Below, in pieces: positions 1 through 7,529 of a stretch of 11,376 nt of DNA; position 1 is the stretch's first letter, and each line of letters opens with the position of its first letter. The stretch comes from Gammaproteobacteria bacterium (GTDB taxonomy: Bacteria > Pseudomonadota > Gammaproteobacteria > Porifericomitales > Porifericomitaceae): NCBI GenBank assembly GCA_028817255.1, contig JAPPQA010000070.1, forward strand, positions 1 through 11,376, written 5' to 3'. The translations under genes and the position numbers were made by a program. Below the pieces are notes generated by a model, which did no database searches, was not told the DNA's origin, and saw nothing but the letters and a program-made list of their open reading frames with translations.

Positions 1-16
1 ACTCGTTACAGGGCCC

Positions 17-1213
17 ATGATACGTGTCGCCATACGCAAGTTGCGCCATATCCTGAGCATCCTCGCGGCGCTGGTCGCGGGCATCGGCATCAGCATGACG
101 CTGGTCCTCTCGGCGCCAGAAAAGCAGCAACCGCGGCTGACGCCCTTGCCGGTGCACGTGCTGCCCTTCGAGGTGCGGGAGCGGGATTTCGCCACGGCCA
201 GCCGCGTCCAGGGGCAACTGAAGCCCGTGCAGCAAACATGGTTGCACTTCGATATCTCCGGGCGCGTGGCGGAGCGGCGGGTAGAGCCTGGCCACACGGT
301 CGCGGCCGGGGCGCAACTGTTGCTGCTGCACAAGGAGCAGTGGTTCGACGCCCTGCAGCGCGCCGAGGCGATGCTGAACGCGGAACGCAAGGCGCAGGAG
401 CGCGACCGCCGCCTGCTGGAACTGACCCGGGAACGGGGCATGCTGTTGCAACGGGAGACCGAGCGGCTGCAGCGGCTGGAGTACGACTCCCTCGCCTCCA
501 AGGCCAACCTGGAAGAGGCCCAGCGGCGCATGTTGCAGCAAGCGGAAGAACTGGCCCGGCTGGAGCACCAGGAACGCACAGCCGAAGAGCGGCTGGTCAA
601 CCTGCAAACGGAGCTGCGGCAGGCGCGGCGCGACCTGGAGAGCAGCCGGCTCAGCGCCCCCTTCGCCGGCATCGTGAACCGTGTGGAGCTGGATGTGGGG
701 GACCGCGCGGCCCCTAGCATCCGGGCGGTCGAACTGGTGGACACCCGCAACCTGGACCTGCATCTGGAGGTCACCGGCGAGGTGGCGCAGGGCTTGCGCC
801 TGGGTCAGGAAATCCAGATCCGGCACCCGGGCAATCCCGGCTCGCGGGAAAAACGACTGGGGCGCATCGTCGCCCTGGCCCCCGCCCCGGCGGCGGACAC
901 CCATACCCATTCCCTCCGGGTACGGGCGGAAAGCTCCGGGGACTGGTATCCCGGCCAGATCGCCGAGGCGGTGCTGCCCGTGCCGCCGTTGCGCGGCGTG
1001 CCAGTGGTGCCGGGCACGGCGCTGCTGCGCGACGAGGGCCGCAGCTACGTGTTCCGCATCGGGGAAGACCTGCGGCTACAGCGCATGGAGGTAGAGGCGT
1101 TGAAGACCTACGACGGCGAGGTCGCGGTGCGGGGCCTCGCGCCGGGGACGCGCATCGTCTCCGACAACGTGGCCGCCCTGGCGGACGGCCAGGAAGTTCG
1201 CCTTGCCCCCTGA
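17..1213 (+). CDS. RND efflux periplasmic adaptor (membrane fusion protein, HlyD/AcrA-like)
   Basis: This is the periplasmic adaptor of a tripartite RND pump, linking the inner-membrane permease to an outer-membrane channel. The 398-residue protein has a basic N-terminus and a hydrophobic segment at about residues 11-32. No lipobox cysteine is seen, so it is probably anchored by an uncleaved helix or exported by a signal peptide. Residues 77-105 and 211-245 look like the two halves of a lipoyl/biotinyl-like domain (ISGRVAERRVEPGHTV and LSAPFAGIVNRVELDVGD). Between them lies a long Glu/Arg/Leu-rich coiled-coil hairpin, about 107-210, whose tip near 152-165 resembles the channel-contact region of AcrA. 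Beta-barrel and membrane-proximal domains follow. The ATG at 17 has only a weak AGGG upstream; the frame stays open to the window edge, so an earlier start cannot be excluded. The stop overlaps the permease start by 11 bp. Substrate is unknown. Confidence 0.9.
   Translation: MIRVAIRKLRHILSILAALVAGIGISMTLVLSAPEKQQPRLTPLPVHVLPFEVRERDFATASRVQGQLKPVQQTWLHFDISGRVAERRVEPGHTVAAGAQLLLLHKEQWFDALQRAEAMLNAERKAQERDRRLLELTRERGMLLQRETERLQRLEYDSLASKANLEEAQRRMLQQAEELARLEHQERTAEERLVNLQTELRQARRDLESSRLSAPFAGIVNRVELDVGDRAAPSIRAVELVDTRNLDLHLEVTGEVAQGLRLGQEIQIRHPGNPGSREKRLGRIVALAPAPAADTHTHSLRVRAESSGDWYPGQIAEAVLPVPPLRGVPVVPGTALLRDEGRSYVFRIGEDLRLQRMEVEALKTYDGEVAVRGLAPGTRIVSDNVAALADGQEVRLAP
1191..1196 (+). promoter_or_regulatory. 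Ribosome binding site for the RND permease
   Basis: AGGAAG lies inside the 3' end of the adaptor gene, 6 nt before the TTG at 1203. It is the main local support for a TTG start. It fits translational coupling of adaptor and permease. Confidence 0.5.
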
Positions 1214-4200
1214 AACGCCCCCTGAGGCGCCCCCTGAGGCGCCCCCACCCATAGGCGGCGGAAAAGACGCGGCCGGCGGGGCGACGGCCCGGTTGTTCGC
1301 CGTCTTTATCGAGAACCGCCTGCTGGTCAACCTGGGACTGCTGTTCGTACTGATCCTGGGCCTGCTGTGCTGGCGCGCCACGCCGCAAGAGATGTTCCCC
1401 GTGGTGCAACTGGACACGGCCAGCATCTCCACCGTGTTCGAGGGCGCCGCGCCGCGCGAGGTGGAAGAACAGGTCACGGCGGTGATCGAAGAAGAATTCG
1501 AGAACAGCCGCGACATAGACTATATCAGTTCGGTCAGTATCGAGGGCGTATCGAACATCTACCTGAAGCTGAAGTCGGACGGCGACATGGACGACTTCCT
1601 GGAAGAAGCGCGCACGCTGGTGGACGGGCTCGCCGGCGACCTCCCCGAGGGAGCCGAAGAGCCGCGGTTATCTCGCATCCGCACCCACTTTCCGGTGATC
1701 AGCCTGACCCTGTACGGCGGACTCTCGAAGGAGCGGCTGCACGACATCGCCGAGCAGGTACGCCTGCAAATACAGGGCCTGCCGGGCGTCGCCAACGTCG
1801 GCCTCGCGGGCGAACAGGAACGGGAGCTGCGGGTCACCGTGGACCCGCACCAGTTATCCGCCCTGGGGATTCAGCTGGGGGAGATCGTCGCGGCGTTGCG
1901 CAACAATCTGCAGGATCTGCCCGGCGGCACGATCAAAGCGGCGGAGGGCGGCATCCGCCTGCGCGGGCGCGGCGAATCCTCCGACCCCCGGGTGCTGGAG
2001 CGGCTGGTGTTGCGCGCCACCGACGATGGCGGGCAACTGCTGCTCGGCGAGGTGGCCCAAATCGAACTGCGATTCGAGGAGGCGACCACTTACGCCCGCT
2101 TCAACGGCCAGCCCTCGATCAACATGACGGTGACCAAATCGGCGGAGGCCTCGACGATCGCGGTCTCCCGACAAATACGGGAATTGGTGCGGGAACTGCG
2201 CCCGCAACTCCCTCCCAGCGCACAGCTGGGCGTACACACGGACATGTCGAAATACGTCAAAACCCGTCTCAACACCGTCAAGTCCTCGGGGTTAATCGGA
2301 CTGACGCTGTTGCTGCTGGCCCTGTGCCTGCTGCTGGACCTGCGGGTGGCCCTGATCACCGCCTTCGGCATCCCGTTCTCCTTTCTGTTCGCGGTCATCC
2401 TGCTGCACTACCTGGGCTATACGATCAACATGATCTCGCTGTTCGCCTTCCTGGTCGTACTCGGCATGATCGTGGACGACGCCATCATCGTGACCGAAAA
2501 CGCCTACCGGCACGTGGAGGCGGGACTGCCCCCGCACCAGGCCGCGCTGCGAGGCGCGCGCGAGGTGGCCGCCCCGGTGGTCGTAGCCACGCTCACCACC
2601 GTCTCGGCCTTCCTGCCAATGACCACCATCGGGGGCACGCTGGGGCTGTTCATTCAGGCGATCCCGGTGATCGTCGCGGGCGCCCTGCTGGGCTCGATGC
2701 TGGAGTCCTTCATCGTCCTGCCGGGTCATGCGGCGCTGCTGCTGCGCGCCCGCAAACGACCGCGCCGATGGTCCGGGTGGCGGCGCCTGCGGGACGGCTA
2801 CGGGCGCCTGCTGCGCTGGGCTACGGGGCGCCGCTACCTGGTGCTGGCCATGACCGCCAGCCTGCTGGCCGCCAGCGTCAGCTACGCCGCGACCCGCATC
2901 CCCTACCAACTGTTCGGACACGTGGACCTGGGCCAGTTCTTTATCAACATCGAGGCGCCGAACACCTACAGCCTGGAACAGAGCGAACAACTGGCACAGC
3001 GCGTCGAAAAAGCCATTTTCGAGGCGATAAGCGAAGACGAGCTGGACACGCTCTACACCAACATCGGGATCAGCTTTACCGACTTCCAGCGCTTCAGCAA
3101 GGGCAGCAACCTGTTGCAACTTGTGGTGGACCTGAAGAGTCCGGCCCCGCGGGGCTTCATCGAACGCTGGGTCTCGCCGCTGGTCAGCCTGGATTTCTCC
3201 GGCCACAGCGGCAAGCGGCAGCGCAGCGTTGACGCCATCAGCGACGCGGTGCGCCAGCGGCTGTCGCAGATCCCCGGCATCCGGCGGCTTCGGATCGTGC
3301 GCCAGGACGCGGGCCCCCCCGGCAACGACATCGAGCTGGGCATCGTCAGCCGGGACCCGGCACGGCTGCGCGCCCTCAGCGACGAGGTCCAGGACTTCCT
3401 GCGCCGGCTGCCGGGAGTCCGCGACGTGCAACACGACCAGGAAGCCGGCAAGGTAGAGTTCCATTACACCCTGAACGAGAAGGGCCGCCGCCTGGGACTC
3501 ACGCAGGAAGCCCTGAGCGAGGCCGTGCATATCGGCTACCTGGGCCGCAAGGTCACGCACGTGACCCTGGAGGGCAAACGGATCCCGGTGCGGTTAATGT
3601 ACTCGGACCAGCTGCGCCGCGAGGCCGACAGCCTGGCCCGCCTGCCGATCATCCTGCCCTCGGACAGGACCGCGTACCTGGGCGACGTGGCCGAGATCCG
3701 CGCCGCTCGCGGCCCCAATCACCTGCGCCACCGGGACGGCCTGCGCATGGCGCGGCTGAGCGCCGACGTCAATACCGAATTCATCACCGCCCTGGAGGCC
3801 AGCGCCCTGATCCAGGAGCGCTTCGCCCCCGCCGGCGCCGAGGCCGACTATAAACTCTTGTTCCTGGGCGAAAAGAAACGGGCGCGGGAATCCTTCGCCG
3901 GGATCTCCCAGGCGCTGTTCATCAGCCTCGCCCTGATTTCTTTCCTGCTGACCGCCCTGTTCCGCTCCCTGCTTGACCCGCTCGCGGTCCTACTGACCAT
4001 CCCGCTGGGTTTCGTCGGCGTCATCGCGGGCCATGCGCTGTTCGGGTACAACCTGCAATTCCTTTCCGTCATCGGGATGCTCGCCCTCTCCGGCATCATC
4101 ATCAACGATTCGCTGATCCTGGTGGATTTCTGCAAGCGGCTGCGGGCCGCGGGAATGCCGTTGCGCGAGGCAACGATCCGCGCCGGGCTTATGCGCGCCC

Positions 4201-4481
4201 GGCCCATCCTGCTGACCACGATCACCACCTTTCTGGGCTTGTCGCCGTTGATTTTCTTCGCCACCGGCCAGACGGCCTTCCTGGCTCCCATGGCGGTCAG
4301 CCTGGGTTTCGGCCTGCTGTTCGCGACGCCGTTGATCCTGATCACCCTGCCCTGCCTCTGCCTGGCCGCCGAAGATCTGCGCCTGCTGGCGCGGCGGACG
4401 CTTCGTCGAGCAGCCGCGCGCGATGCGCCGCATAGAATCGCAGGCAGTCCCGCACCCCCAGAACCACCGCTCTCGAACTGA
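1203..4481 (+). CDS. RND-family efflux permease (AcrB-like, HAE1-type)
   Basis: This is the proton-driven inner-membrane permease of the pump. At 1092 residues it is longer than AcrB (about 1050) because of a Pro/Glu/Ala-rich N-terminal extension (1-30) and a polar C-terminal tail after about 1050. TM1 is at about 41-57. The first large periplasmic loop follows, then a helix cluster at about 360-510. TM4 carries GMIVDDAII with Asp425-Asp426, matching the proton-relay Asp pair of AcrB. A second periplasmic domain runs about 566-880, then TM8-12. TM10 reads SGIIINDSLILVDF; Asn968 sits where AcrB has its relay lysine (Lys940), a variant I recall from other RND permeases. The start is TTG, with AGGAAG 6 nt upstream and an 11-bp overlap with the adaptor. 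A downstream TTG at 1293 (residue 31) would remove the repeat-coded extension. The 3' end overlaps convergent rnfG by 140 bp. Family assignment is firm; substrate is not. Confidence 0.93.
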   Translation: MPPETPPEAPPEAPPPIGGGKDAAGGATARLFAVFIENRLLVNLGLLFVLILGLLCWRATPQEMFPVVQLDTASISTVFEGAAPREVEEQVTAVIEEEFENSRDIDYISSVSIEGVSNIYLKLKSDGDMDDFLEEARTLVDGLAGDLPEGAEEPRLSRIRTHFPVISLTLYGGLSKERLHDIAEQVRLQIQGLPGVANVGLAGEQERELRVTVDPHQLSALGIQLGEIVAALRNNLQDLPGGTIKAAEGGIRLRGRGESSDPRVLERLVLRATDDGGQLLLGEVAQIELRFEEATTYARFNGQPSINMTVTKSAEASTIAVSRQIRELVRELRPQLPPSAQLGVHTDMSKYVKTRLNTVKSSGLIGLTLLLLALCLLLDLRVALITAFGIPFSFLFAVILLHYLGYTINMISLFAFLVVLGMIVDDAIIVTENAYRHVEAGLPPHQAALRGAREVAAPVVVATLTTVSAFLPMTTIGGTLGLFIQAIPVIVAGALLGSMLESFIVLPGHAALLLRARKRPRRWSGWRRLRDGYGRLLRWATGRRYLVLAMTASLLAASVSYAATRIPYQLFGHVDLGQFFINIEAPNTYSLEQSEQLAQRVEKAIFEAISEDELDTLYTNIGISFTDFQRFSKGSNLLQLVVDLKSPAPRGFIERWVSPLVSLDFSGHSGKRQRSVDAISDAVRQRLSQIPGIRRLRIVRQDAGPPGNDIELGIVSRDPARLRALSDEVQDFLRRLPGVRDVQHDQEAGKVEFHYTLNEKGRRLGLTQEALSEAVHIGYLGRKVTHVTLEGKRIPVRLMYSDQLRREADSLARLPIILPSDRTAYLGDVAEIRAARGPNHLRHRDGLRMARLSADVNTEFITALEASALIQERFAPAGAEADYKLLFLGEKKRARESFAGISQALFISLALISFLLTALFRSLLDPLAVLLTIPLGFVGVIAGHALFGYNLQFLSVIGMLALSGIIINDSLILVDFCKRLRAAGMPLREATIRAGLMRARPILLTTITTFLGLSPLIFFATGQTAFLAPMAVSLGFGLLFATPLILITLPCLCLAAEDLRLLARRTLRRAAARDAPHRIAGSPAPPEPPLSN
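1206..1241 (+). repeat. Three tandem 12-bp repeats at the adaptor/permease junction
   Basis: Three adjacent 12-bp units, CCCCCTGAAACG followed by two copies of CCCCCTGAGGCG, occupy 1206-1217, 1218-1229 and 1230-1241. A partial CCCCC follows. In the permease frame they encode a PPE(T/A) repeat. In the adaptor frame the TGA inside the first unit is the actual stop codon. Repeat growth here would lengthen the permease N-terminus without changing either reading frame. Confidence 0.85.
4342..4481. other. 140-bp convergent coding overlap (RND permease / rnfG)
   Basis: The 3' ends of the plus-strand permease and the minus-strand rnfG overlap for 140 bp, with no intergenic terminator. On both sides the overlap encodes tails beyond the conserved domains: permease residues after about 1047, and RnfG residues after about 171, which include the final helix and then an Ala/Arg/Gly tail. 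Transcripts of the two operons would be complementary here. Confidence 0.8.
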
Positions 4482-4992
4482 CAGTCGCGCCGCTCACCTG
4501 ATCGAAGGCCCCGTCGTCGCCGCCCACCGCCCAGCGCGCCGCCGGCAACCGTTCCAGGGAATGGCCGCGCAAGGCCGCCAACCAACCCGGGGCGGCAACG
4601 CCACCGCCCAGTCCCGGCGTCTCTTCATGGCGCAACACCCGCACCCCGGTCACCGTGCCGTCGCGCTCGATTCCCACCGCCAACTCCAGGGCGCCGTGAT
4701 AACCGCGCACAACGACCGGCAACAGGGCCACTCCCAGCACTTCCCCGGCACGACGCAAGCGATAGGCATGAAACTTCTGAGGCTGAGAAAAAAAGACCCG
4801 CTCTTCCACATGCATGCGGTCCAGGTGCGGACGGTTGTCGTAGGACAACGGCGCCACCTGCTCGATCACGCGCAGCACCTGCCGTTGCCACCGTTCCTCC
4901 ATACCCTGCCGGGAGAGCGCATGCAACGACAGCGCCAGCCCCAGGCAGGCGGCGGCAACCAGCGCCGCCAGCAGGCGACCCGGGCCTTTCAA
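4342..4992 (-). CDS. rnfG: Electron transport complex subunit RnfG (FMN-binding)
   Basis: RnfG is the periplasmic, single-helix subunit of the Rnf/Rsx ion-translocating ferredoxin:NAD oxidoreductase family, carrying a covalent FMN. The 216-residue protein has one N-terminal membrane helix (about 6-27). The family motif ETPGLG is near 124-129. The flavinylation motif DQVSGATVSS is at 164-173, with Thr170 the expected attachment residue for FMN added by ApbE. Length is close to E. coli RsxG (206). The start is TTG at 4992, overlapping the rnfD stop as TTGA, with a GGGGA stretch just upstream; the next in-frame ATG (residue 31) would remove the membrane helix. The last 20 or so residues are low-complexity, Ala/Arg/Gly-rich, and lie in a 140-bp overlap with the convergent permease gene. 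rnfE, its usual downstream partner, is not here. NqrC is the alternative, but it is longer. Confidence 0.88.
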   Translation of the reverse strand: MKGPGRLLAALVAAACLGLALSLHALSRQGMEERWQRQVLRVIEQVAPLSYDNRPHLDRMHVEERVFFSQPQKFHAYRLRRAGEVLGVALLPVVVRGYHGALELAVGIERDGTVTGVRVLRHEETPGLGGGVAAPGWLAALRGHSLERLPAARWAVGGDDGAFDQVSGATVSSRAVVLGVRDCLRFYAAHRARLLDEASAAPAGADLRRPGRGRAG

Positions 4993-5945
4993 GCGCTCGT
5001 CCCCAGTACGCGAGGCCGCGTGATCCGGTCAATCAGCGGCACGGCGGCGTTCATGATCAAAACGGCAAAGGCCACGCCATCAGGAAAGCCGCCAAAGCGG
5101 CGCACGCTCCAGGCGAGCAGCCCGATCCCGGCTCCGTACAACACCCGTCCCCAGGCGGTGGTGGCCGAGGTGGCCGGGTCGGTAGCGACGAAGAAGGCGC
5201 CGAGCAGGGCGCCGCCGCTCGCCAGGTGAAACCACGGCGAAGCGTGACGCTGGTCGTCGTACAGGTAAAACAAAGCGGCGACGCAAAACAGGGCCAGCAA
5301 CATGGCCGCGGGGATTCGCCAATCAATCAGCCGCCGCGCCAGCAACCAGCAGCCGCCGGCCAGCCAGGCCGGCGCCAGCCACTCCCAGCCGCGCCCGCCC
5401 ACCGCGCCGAACACCGGAGCGGCGCGCAATTCCTCCAGAGTTGCCATGCCGGCCAGCCCGCTCTGCACGTAGCCCAGGGGCGTCGCTCCGCTCACGGTAT
5501 CCAGGCCGGGCGCCGCCGGCCACAAGGAGAGCCGGACCGGAAAGCAAAGCAGCACGAAGACATAGCCCGCCATGGCCGGGTTGAAGAGGTTGCGCCCCAG
5601 ACCGCCGTAGCAATGCTTAACGACCAGAATCGCAAAGGCCGCGCCCGCCGCCGACAGCCACCAGTCCGCCAGGGGACTGATGCAAAGGGCCAGCAGCCAG
5701 GCAGTGACCAAGGCGCTGCCGTCCGTCAGGGCAGGCCGCAGGGGGAGTCCGCGCAGGCGCAGCGCCAGCGCCTCGCAGGCCAGGGCGGTCAGACTGGCGA
5801 CGGCCAGGTGCAACAGCAGACGCGGACCGAACAGCCAACAAGACAGCAACAGGCCAGGCGCCAGGGCAGCCAGCACCTCGCGCATGAGCGCGGCAACGGA
5901 TGTCCCTGCATGCAGATGCGGCGAAGATACCGGGGCGGCGCTCAT
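4989..5945 (-). CDS. rnfD: Electron transport complex subunit RnfD
   Basis: RnfD is the polytopic membrane subunit of Rnf/Rsx complexes, related to NqrB, with a covalent FMN facing the periplasm. The 318-residue protein starts with the family-typical SPHLHAGTSV. It has several hydrophobic helices and the conserved stretch HCYGGLGRNLFNPAMAGYV near 111-129. The flavinylation motif is DTVSGATPLG (149-158, Thr155 the expected FMN site). The C-terminal block includes FFVATDPATSATT, FGGFPDG and IMNAAVPLID. It is somewhat shorter than E. coli RsxD (about 352), mainly in loops, and all landmark motifs are present. The ATG at 5945 overlaps the purF stop as ATGA, and the gene overlaps rnfG by 4 bp, so it is probably translated by coupling from purF. 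No strong Shine-Dalgarno sequence is visible. rnfA, B and C, normally upstream, are absent. Confidence 0.92.
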   Translation of the reverse strand: MSAAPVSSPHLHAGTSVAALMREVLAALAPGLLLSCWLFGPRLLLHLAVASLTALACEALALRLRGLPLRPALTDGSALVTAWLLALCISPLADWWLSAAGAAFAILVVKHCYGGLGRNLFNPAMAGYVFVLLCFPVRLSLWPAAPGLDTVSGATPLGYVQSGLAGMATLEELRAAPVFGAVGGRGWEWLAPAWLAGGCWLLARRLIDWRIPAAMLLALFCVAALFYLYDDQRHASPWFHLASGGALLGAFFVATDPATSATTAWGRVLYGAGIGLLAWSVRRFGGFPDGVAFAVLIMNAAVPLIDRITRPRVLGTSA

Positions 5946-7405
5946 GCGCCGTCGCCCGCTACGGCGAGCGGCGCCCCTGCGTCGGCCGTCGGCCCCCGGT
6001 CCCCGGTCATGTACACGCCATCGAAGCAGGAGGCGTCAAAACGGGATATGGAGGGATTGCCCTGCCTGACCGCCTGCACCAGATCGTCCAGCCCCTGGTA
6101 GAACAGCCGGTCGGCGCCCACCAATTCGCAGATCTGCCGCTCGCCCCGGCCATGCGCGATCAACTCTTCCACCGAGGGGATATCAATCCCGTAATAGTTC
6201 GGATAGCGCACCGGCGGCGCGGCGGAGGCGAAATACACCTTGCGGGCGCCGGCGTTGCGGGCCATCTGGACGATCTCGCGGGAGGTCGTTCCGCGCACCA
6301 ACGAGTCGTCCACCAGGAGAACGTTCTTGCCGCGGAACTCCGCCCCGATGGCGTTCAGCTTCTGGCGCACGGATCGTTTGCGCACGCGCTGCCCCGGCAT
6401 GATGAAGGTGCGCGGCACATAGCGGTTCTTGACCAGGCCCTCCCGGTACTCGACGCCCAGGCGCCGCGCCAAAGGCAGGGCCGCCGTGCGCCCGGTCTCC
6501 GGGACCGGAATGACGACGTCTATGTCGTGCTCCGGCCACCGCTTCTGGATCGCGCGGGCCAGCGCCTCGCCCATGCGCAGCCGGGCCTCGTACACCGAAA
6601 TGCCGTCAATCACCGAGTCCGGGCGGGCGAGATAGACGAACTCGAACAAGCAGGGAGAGGGGGCGGCCGACATGCCTTGCCAGGAACGGGAATGGAAGGC
6701 GCCGTCCCCGGAAACGAACACGGCCTCTCCCGGCGCCAGGTCGCGCACTCGCTCGAAGTCGAGGATATCTATGGCGACACTTTCGGAAGCAAAGACGTAC
6801 TCCTTGCCGCCGCGGCTCTCGCGGCAGCCGAAGACCAGCGGGCGAATGCCATGCGGATCCCGAAAGGCCAACAGACCGTGACCGGCGATCAGCACCACCA
6901 CGGCATAGCCTCCCCGGCAACGGCGGTGTACGCCCCGCACCGCCTCGAAAATCTGCACTGGCTCCAGACGGGTTCGGTCCGCCCGGCGCAGTTCGTCGGC
7001 CAACACGTGCAACAGCACTTCCGAGTCGGAGCCCGTGCGCAAACGATCCGGCCGCCCGCGGGAGATTTCGCGCCGCTGCTCCGCGCTGTTGGTCAACTGA
7101 CCGTTGTGCGCCAGCACCATGCCGTAGGGAAGCCGCACGTAGAGCGGCTGCGCTTCGGCGGCCGAGAACCCCCCGGCAGTGGGGTAGCGTACATGGCCGA
7201 TCCCCTGCCTGCCCCGCAGCTGGATCATGTCTTCGGCGGAAAAGACATCGCGCACCAAGCCGTTCCCCTTGCGCAGAAACAAACGATTGCCTTCGCAGGT
7301 CACCAGGCCGGCCGCATCCTGCCCCCGGTGTTGGAGCACCGTCAGGCACTCGCAGAGGGCCTGGTTAACCGGCCCCTGGGCGACAATACCGATCAGTCCG
7401 CACAT
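5942..7405 (-). CDS. purF: Amidophosphoribosyltransferase (PurF)
   Basis: PurF catalyses the first committed step of de novo purine synthesis, making 5-phosphoribosylamine from PRPP and glutamine. The 487 residues are close to E. coli PurF (505). The N-terminus MCGLIGIV exposes the catalytic Cys2 once Met is removed, and there is no propeptide of the Bacillus type. The class II glutaminase domain fills roughly the first half, with HRGQD at 26-30, HVRYPTAG (Arg73) at 71-78 and the oxyanion Asn101-Gly102 in AHNGQ. The phosphoribosyltransferase domain carries the PRPP loop VLLVDDSLVRGTT at 362-374. The ATG at 7405 has no obvious Shine-Dalgarno sequence, but the MCG start is fixed by chemistry. 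It lies 124 bp after dedD, without cvpA between, and its stop overlaps rnfD. Confidence 0.97.
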   Translation of the reverse strand: MCGLIGIVAQGPVNQALCECLTVLQHRGQDAAGLVTCEGNRLFLRKGNGLVRDVFSAEDMIQLRGRQGIGHVRYPTAGGFSAAEAQPLYVRLPYGMVLAHNGQLTNSAEQRREISRGRPDRLRTGSDSEVLLHVLADELRRADRTRLEPVQIFEAVRGVHRRCRGGYAVVVLIAGHGLLAFRDPHGIRPLVFGCRESRGGKEYVFASESVAIDILDFERVRDLAPGEAVFVSGDGAFHSRSWQGMSAAPSPCLFEFVYLARPDSVIDGISVYEARLRMGEALARAIQKRWPEHDIDVVIPVPETGRTAALPLARRLGVEYREGLVKNRYVPRTFIMPGQRVRKRSVRQKLNAIGAEFRGKNVLLVDDSLVRGTTSREIVQMARNAGARKVYFASAAPPVRYPNYYGIDIPSVEELIAHGRGERQICELVGADRLFYQGLDDLVQAVRQGNPSISRFDASCFDGVYMTGDRGPTADAGAPLAVAGDGA

Positions 7406-7529
7406 GATGGGAACAGGCCGCGCCGCTGCAGGGAAGGCAATGGCGGCCGCGCACGGCCCAACCCGAGCGTTACCCCTCCGGAAGCAAAACCAAGCAAGTG
7501 AACCTCCGACTCCCCGTGGTCGCGACGCG
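7406..7529. other. Intergenic gap between dedD and purF (cvpA position)
   Basis: This 124-bp stretch is the longest non-coding segment in the window. I see no convincing sigma-70 promoter, hairpin with a U-run, or PurR-like operator. On the minus strand it contains a GGAGGGG run about 80 nt before purF, followed by a possible 22-codon TTG reading frame that overlaps the purF start; this is too weak to call a gene. It is too short for cvpA (about 160-180 codons), which usually sits here. Confidence 0.6.

Noticed and set aside
2292..3560. A 422-codon minus-strand open frame inside the RND permease
   Set aside because: It is antisense to a gene with intact RND motifs; its Gln/Arg/Asp-rich sequence is a codon-shadow effect.
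4342..5945. NqrB/NqrC (sodium-pumping NADH:quinone reductase) instead of RnfD/RnfG
   Set aside because: NqrB and NqrC are longer (about 410 and 260 residues), and the RnfD-typical SPHLHAG start and the RnfG ETPGLG motif fit Rnf better. The families are homologous, so some doubt stays.
5900..7501. A 533-codon plus-strand open frame opposite purF
   Set aside because: It is antisense to the well-conserved purF, has no recognisable domain, and has the composition expected of a shadow frame in GC-rich DNA.
7406..7529. A sigma-70 promoter or PurR-type operator before purF
   Set aside because: The best -35/-10 pair (TTGCTT with 17-nt spacing to GGTAAC) matches only three of six bases in each box, and no palindrome like the PurR site is present.
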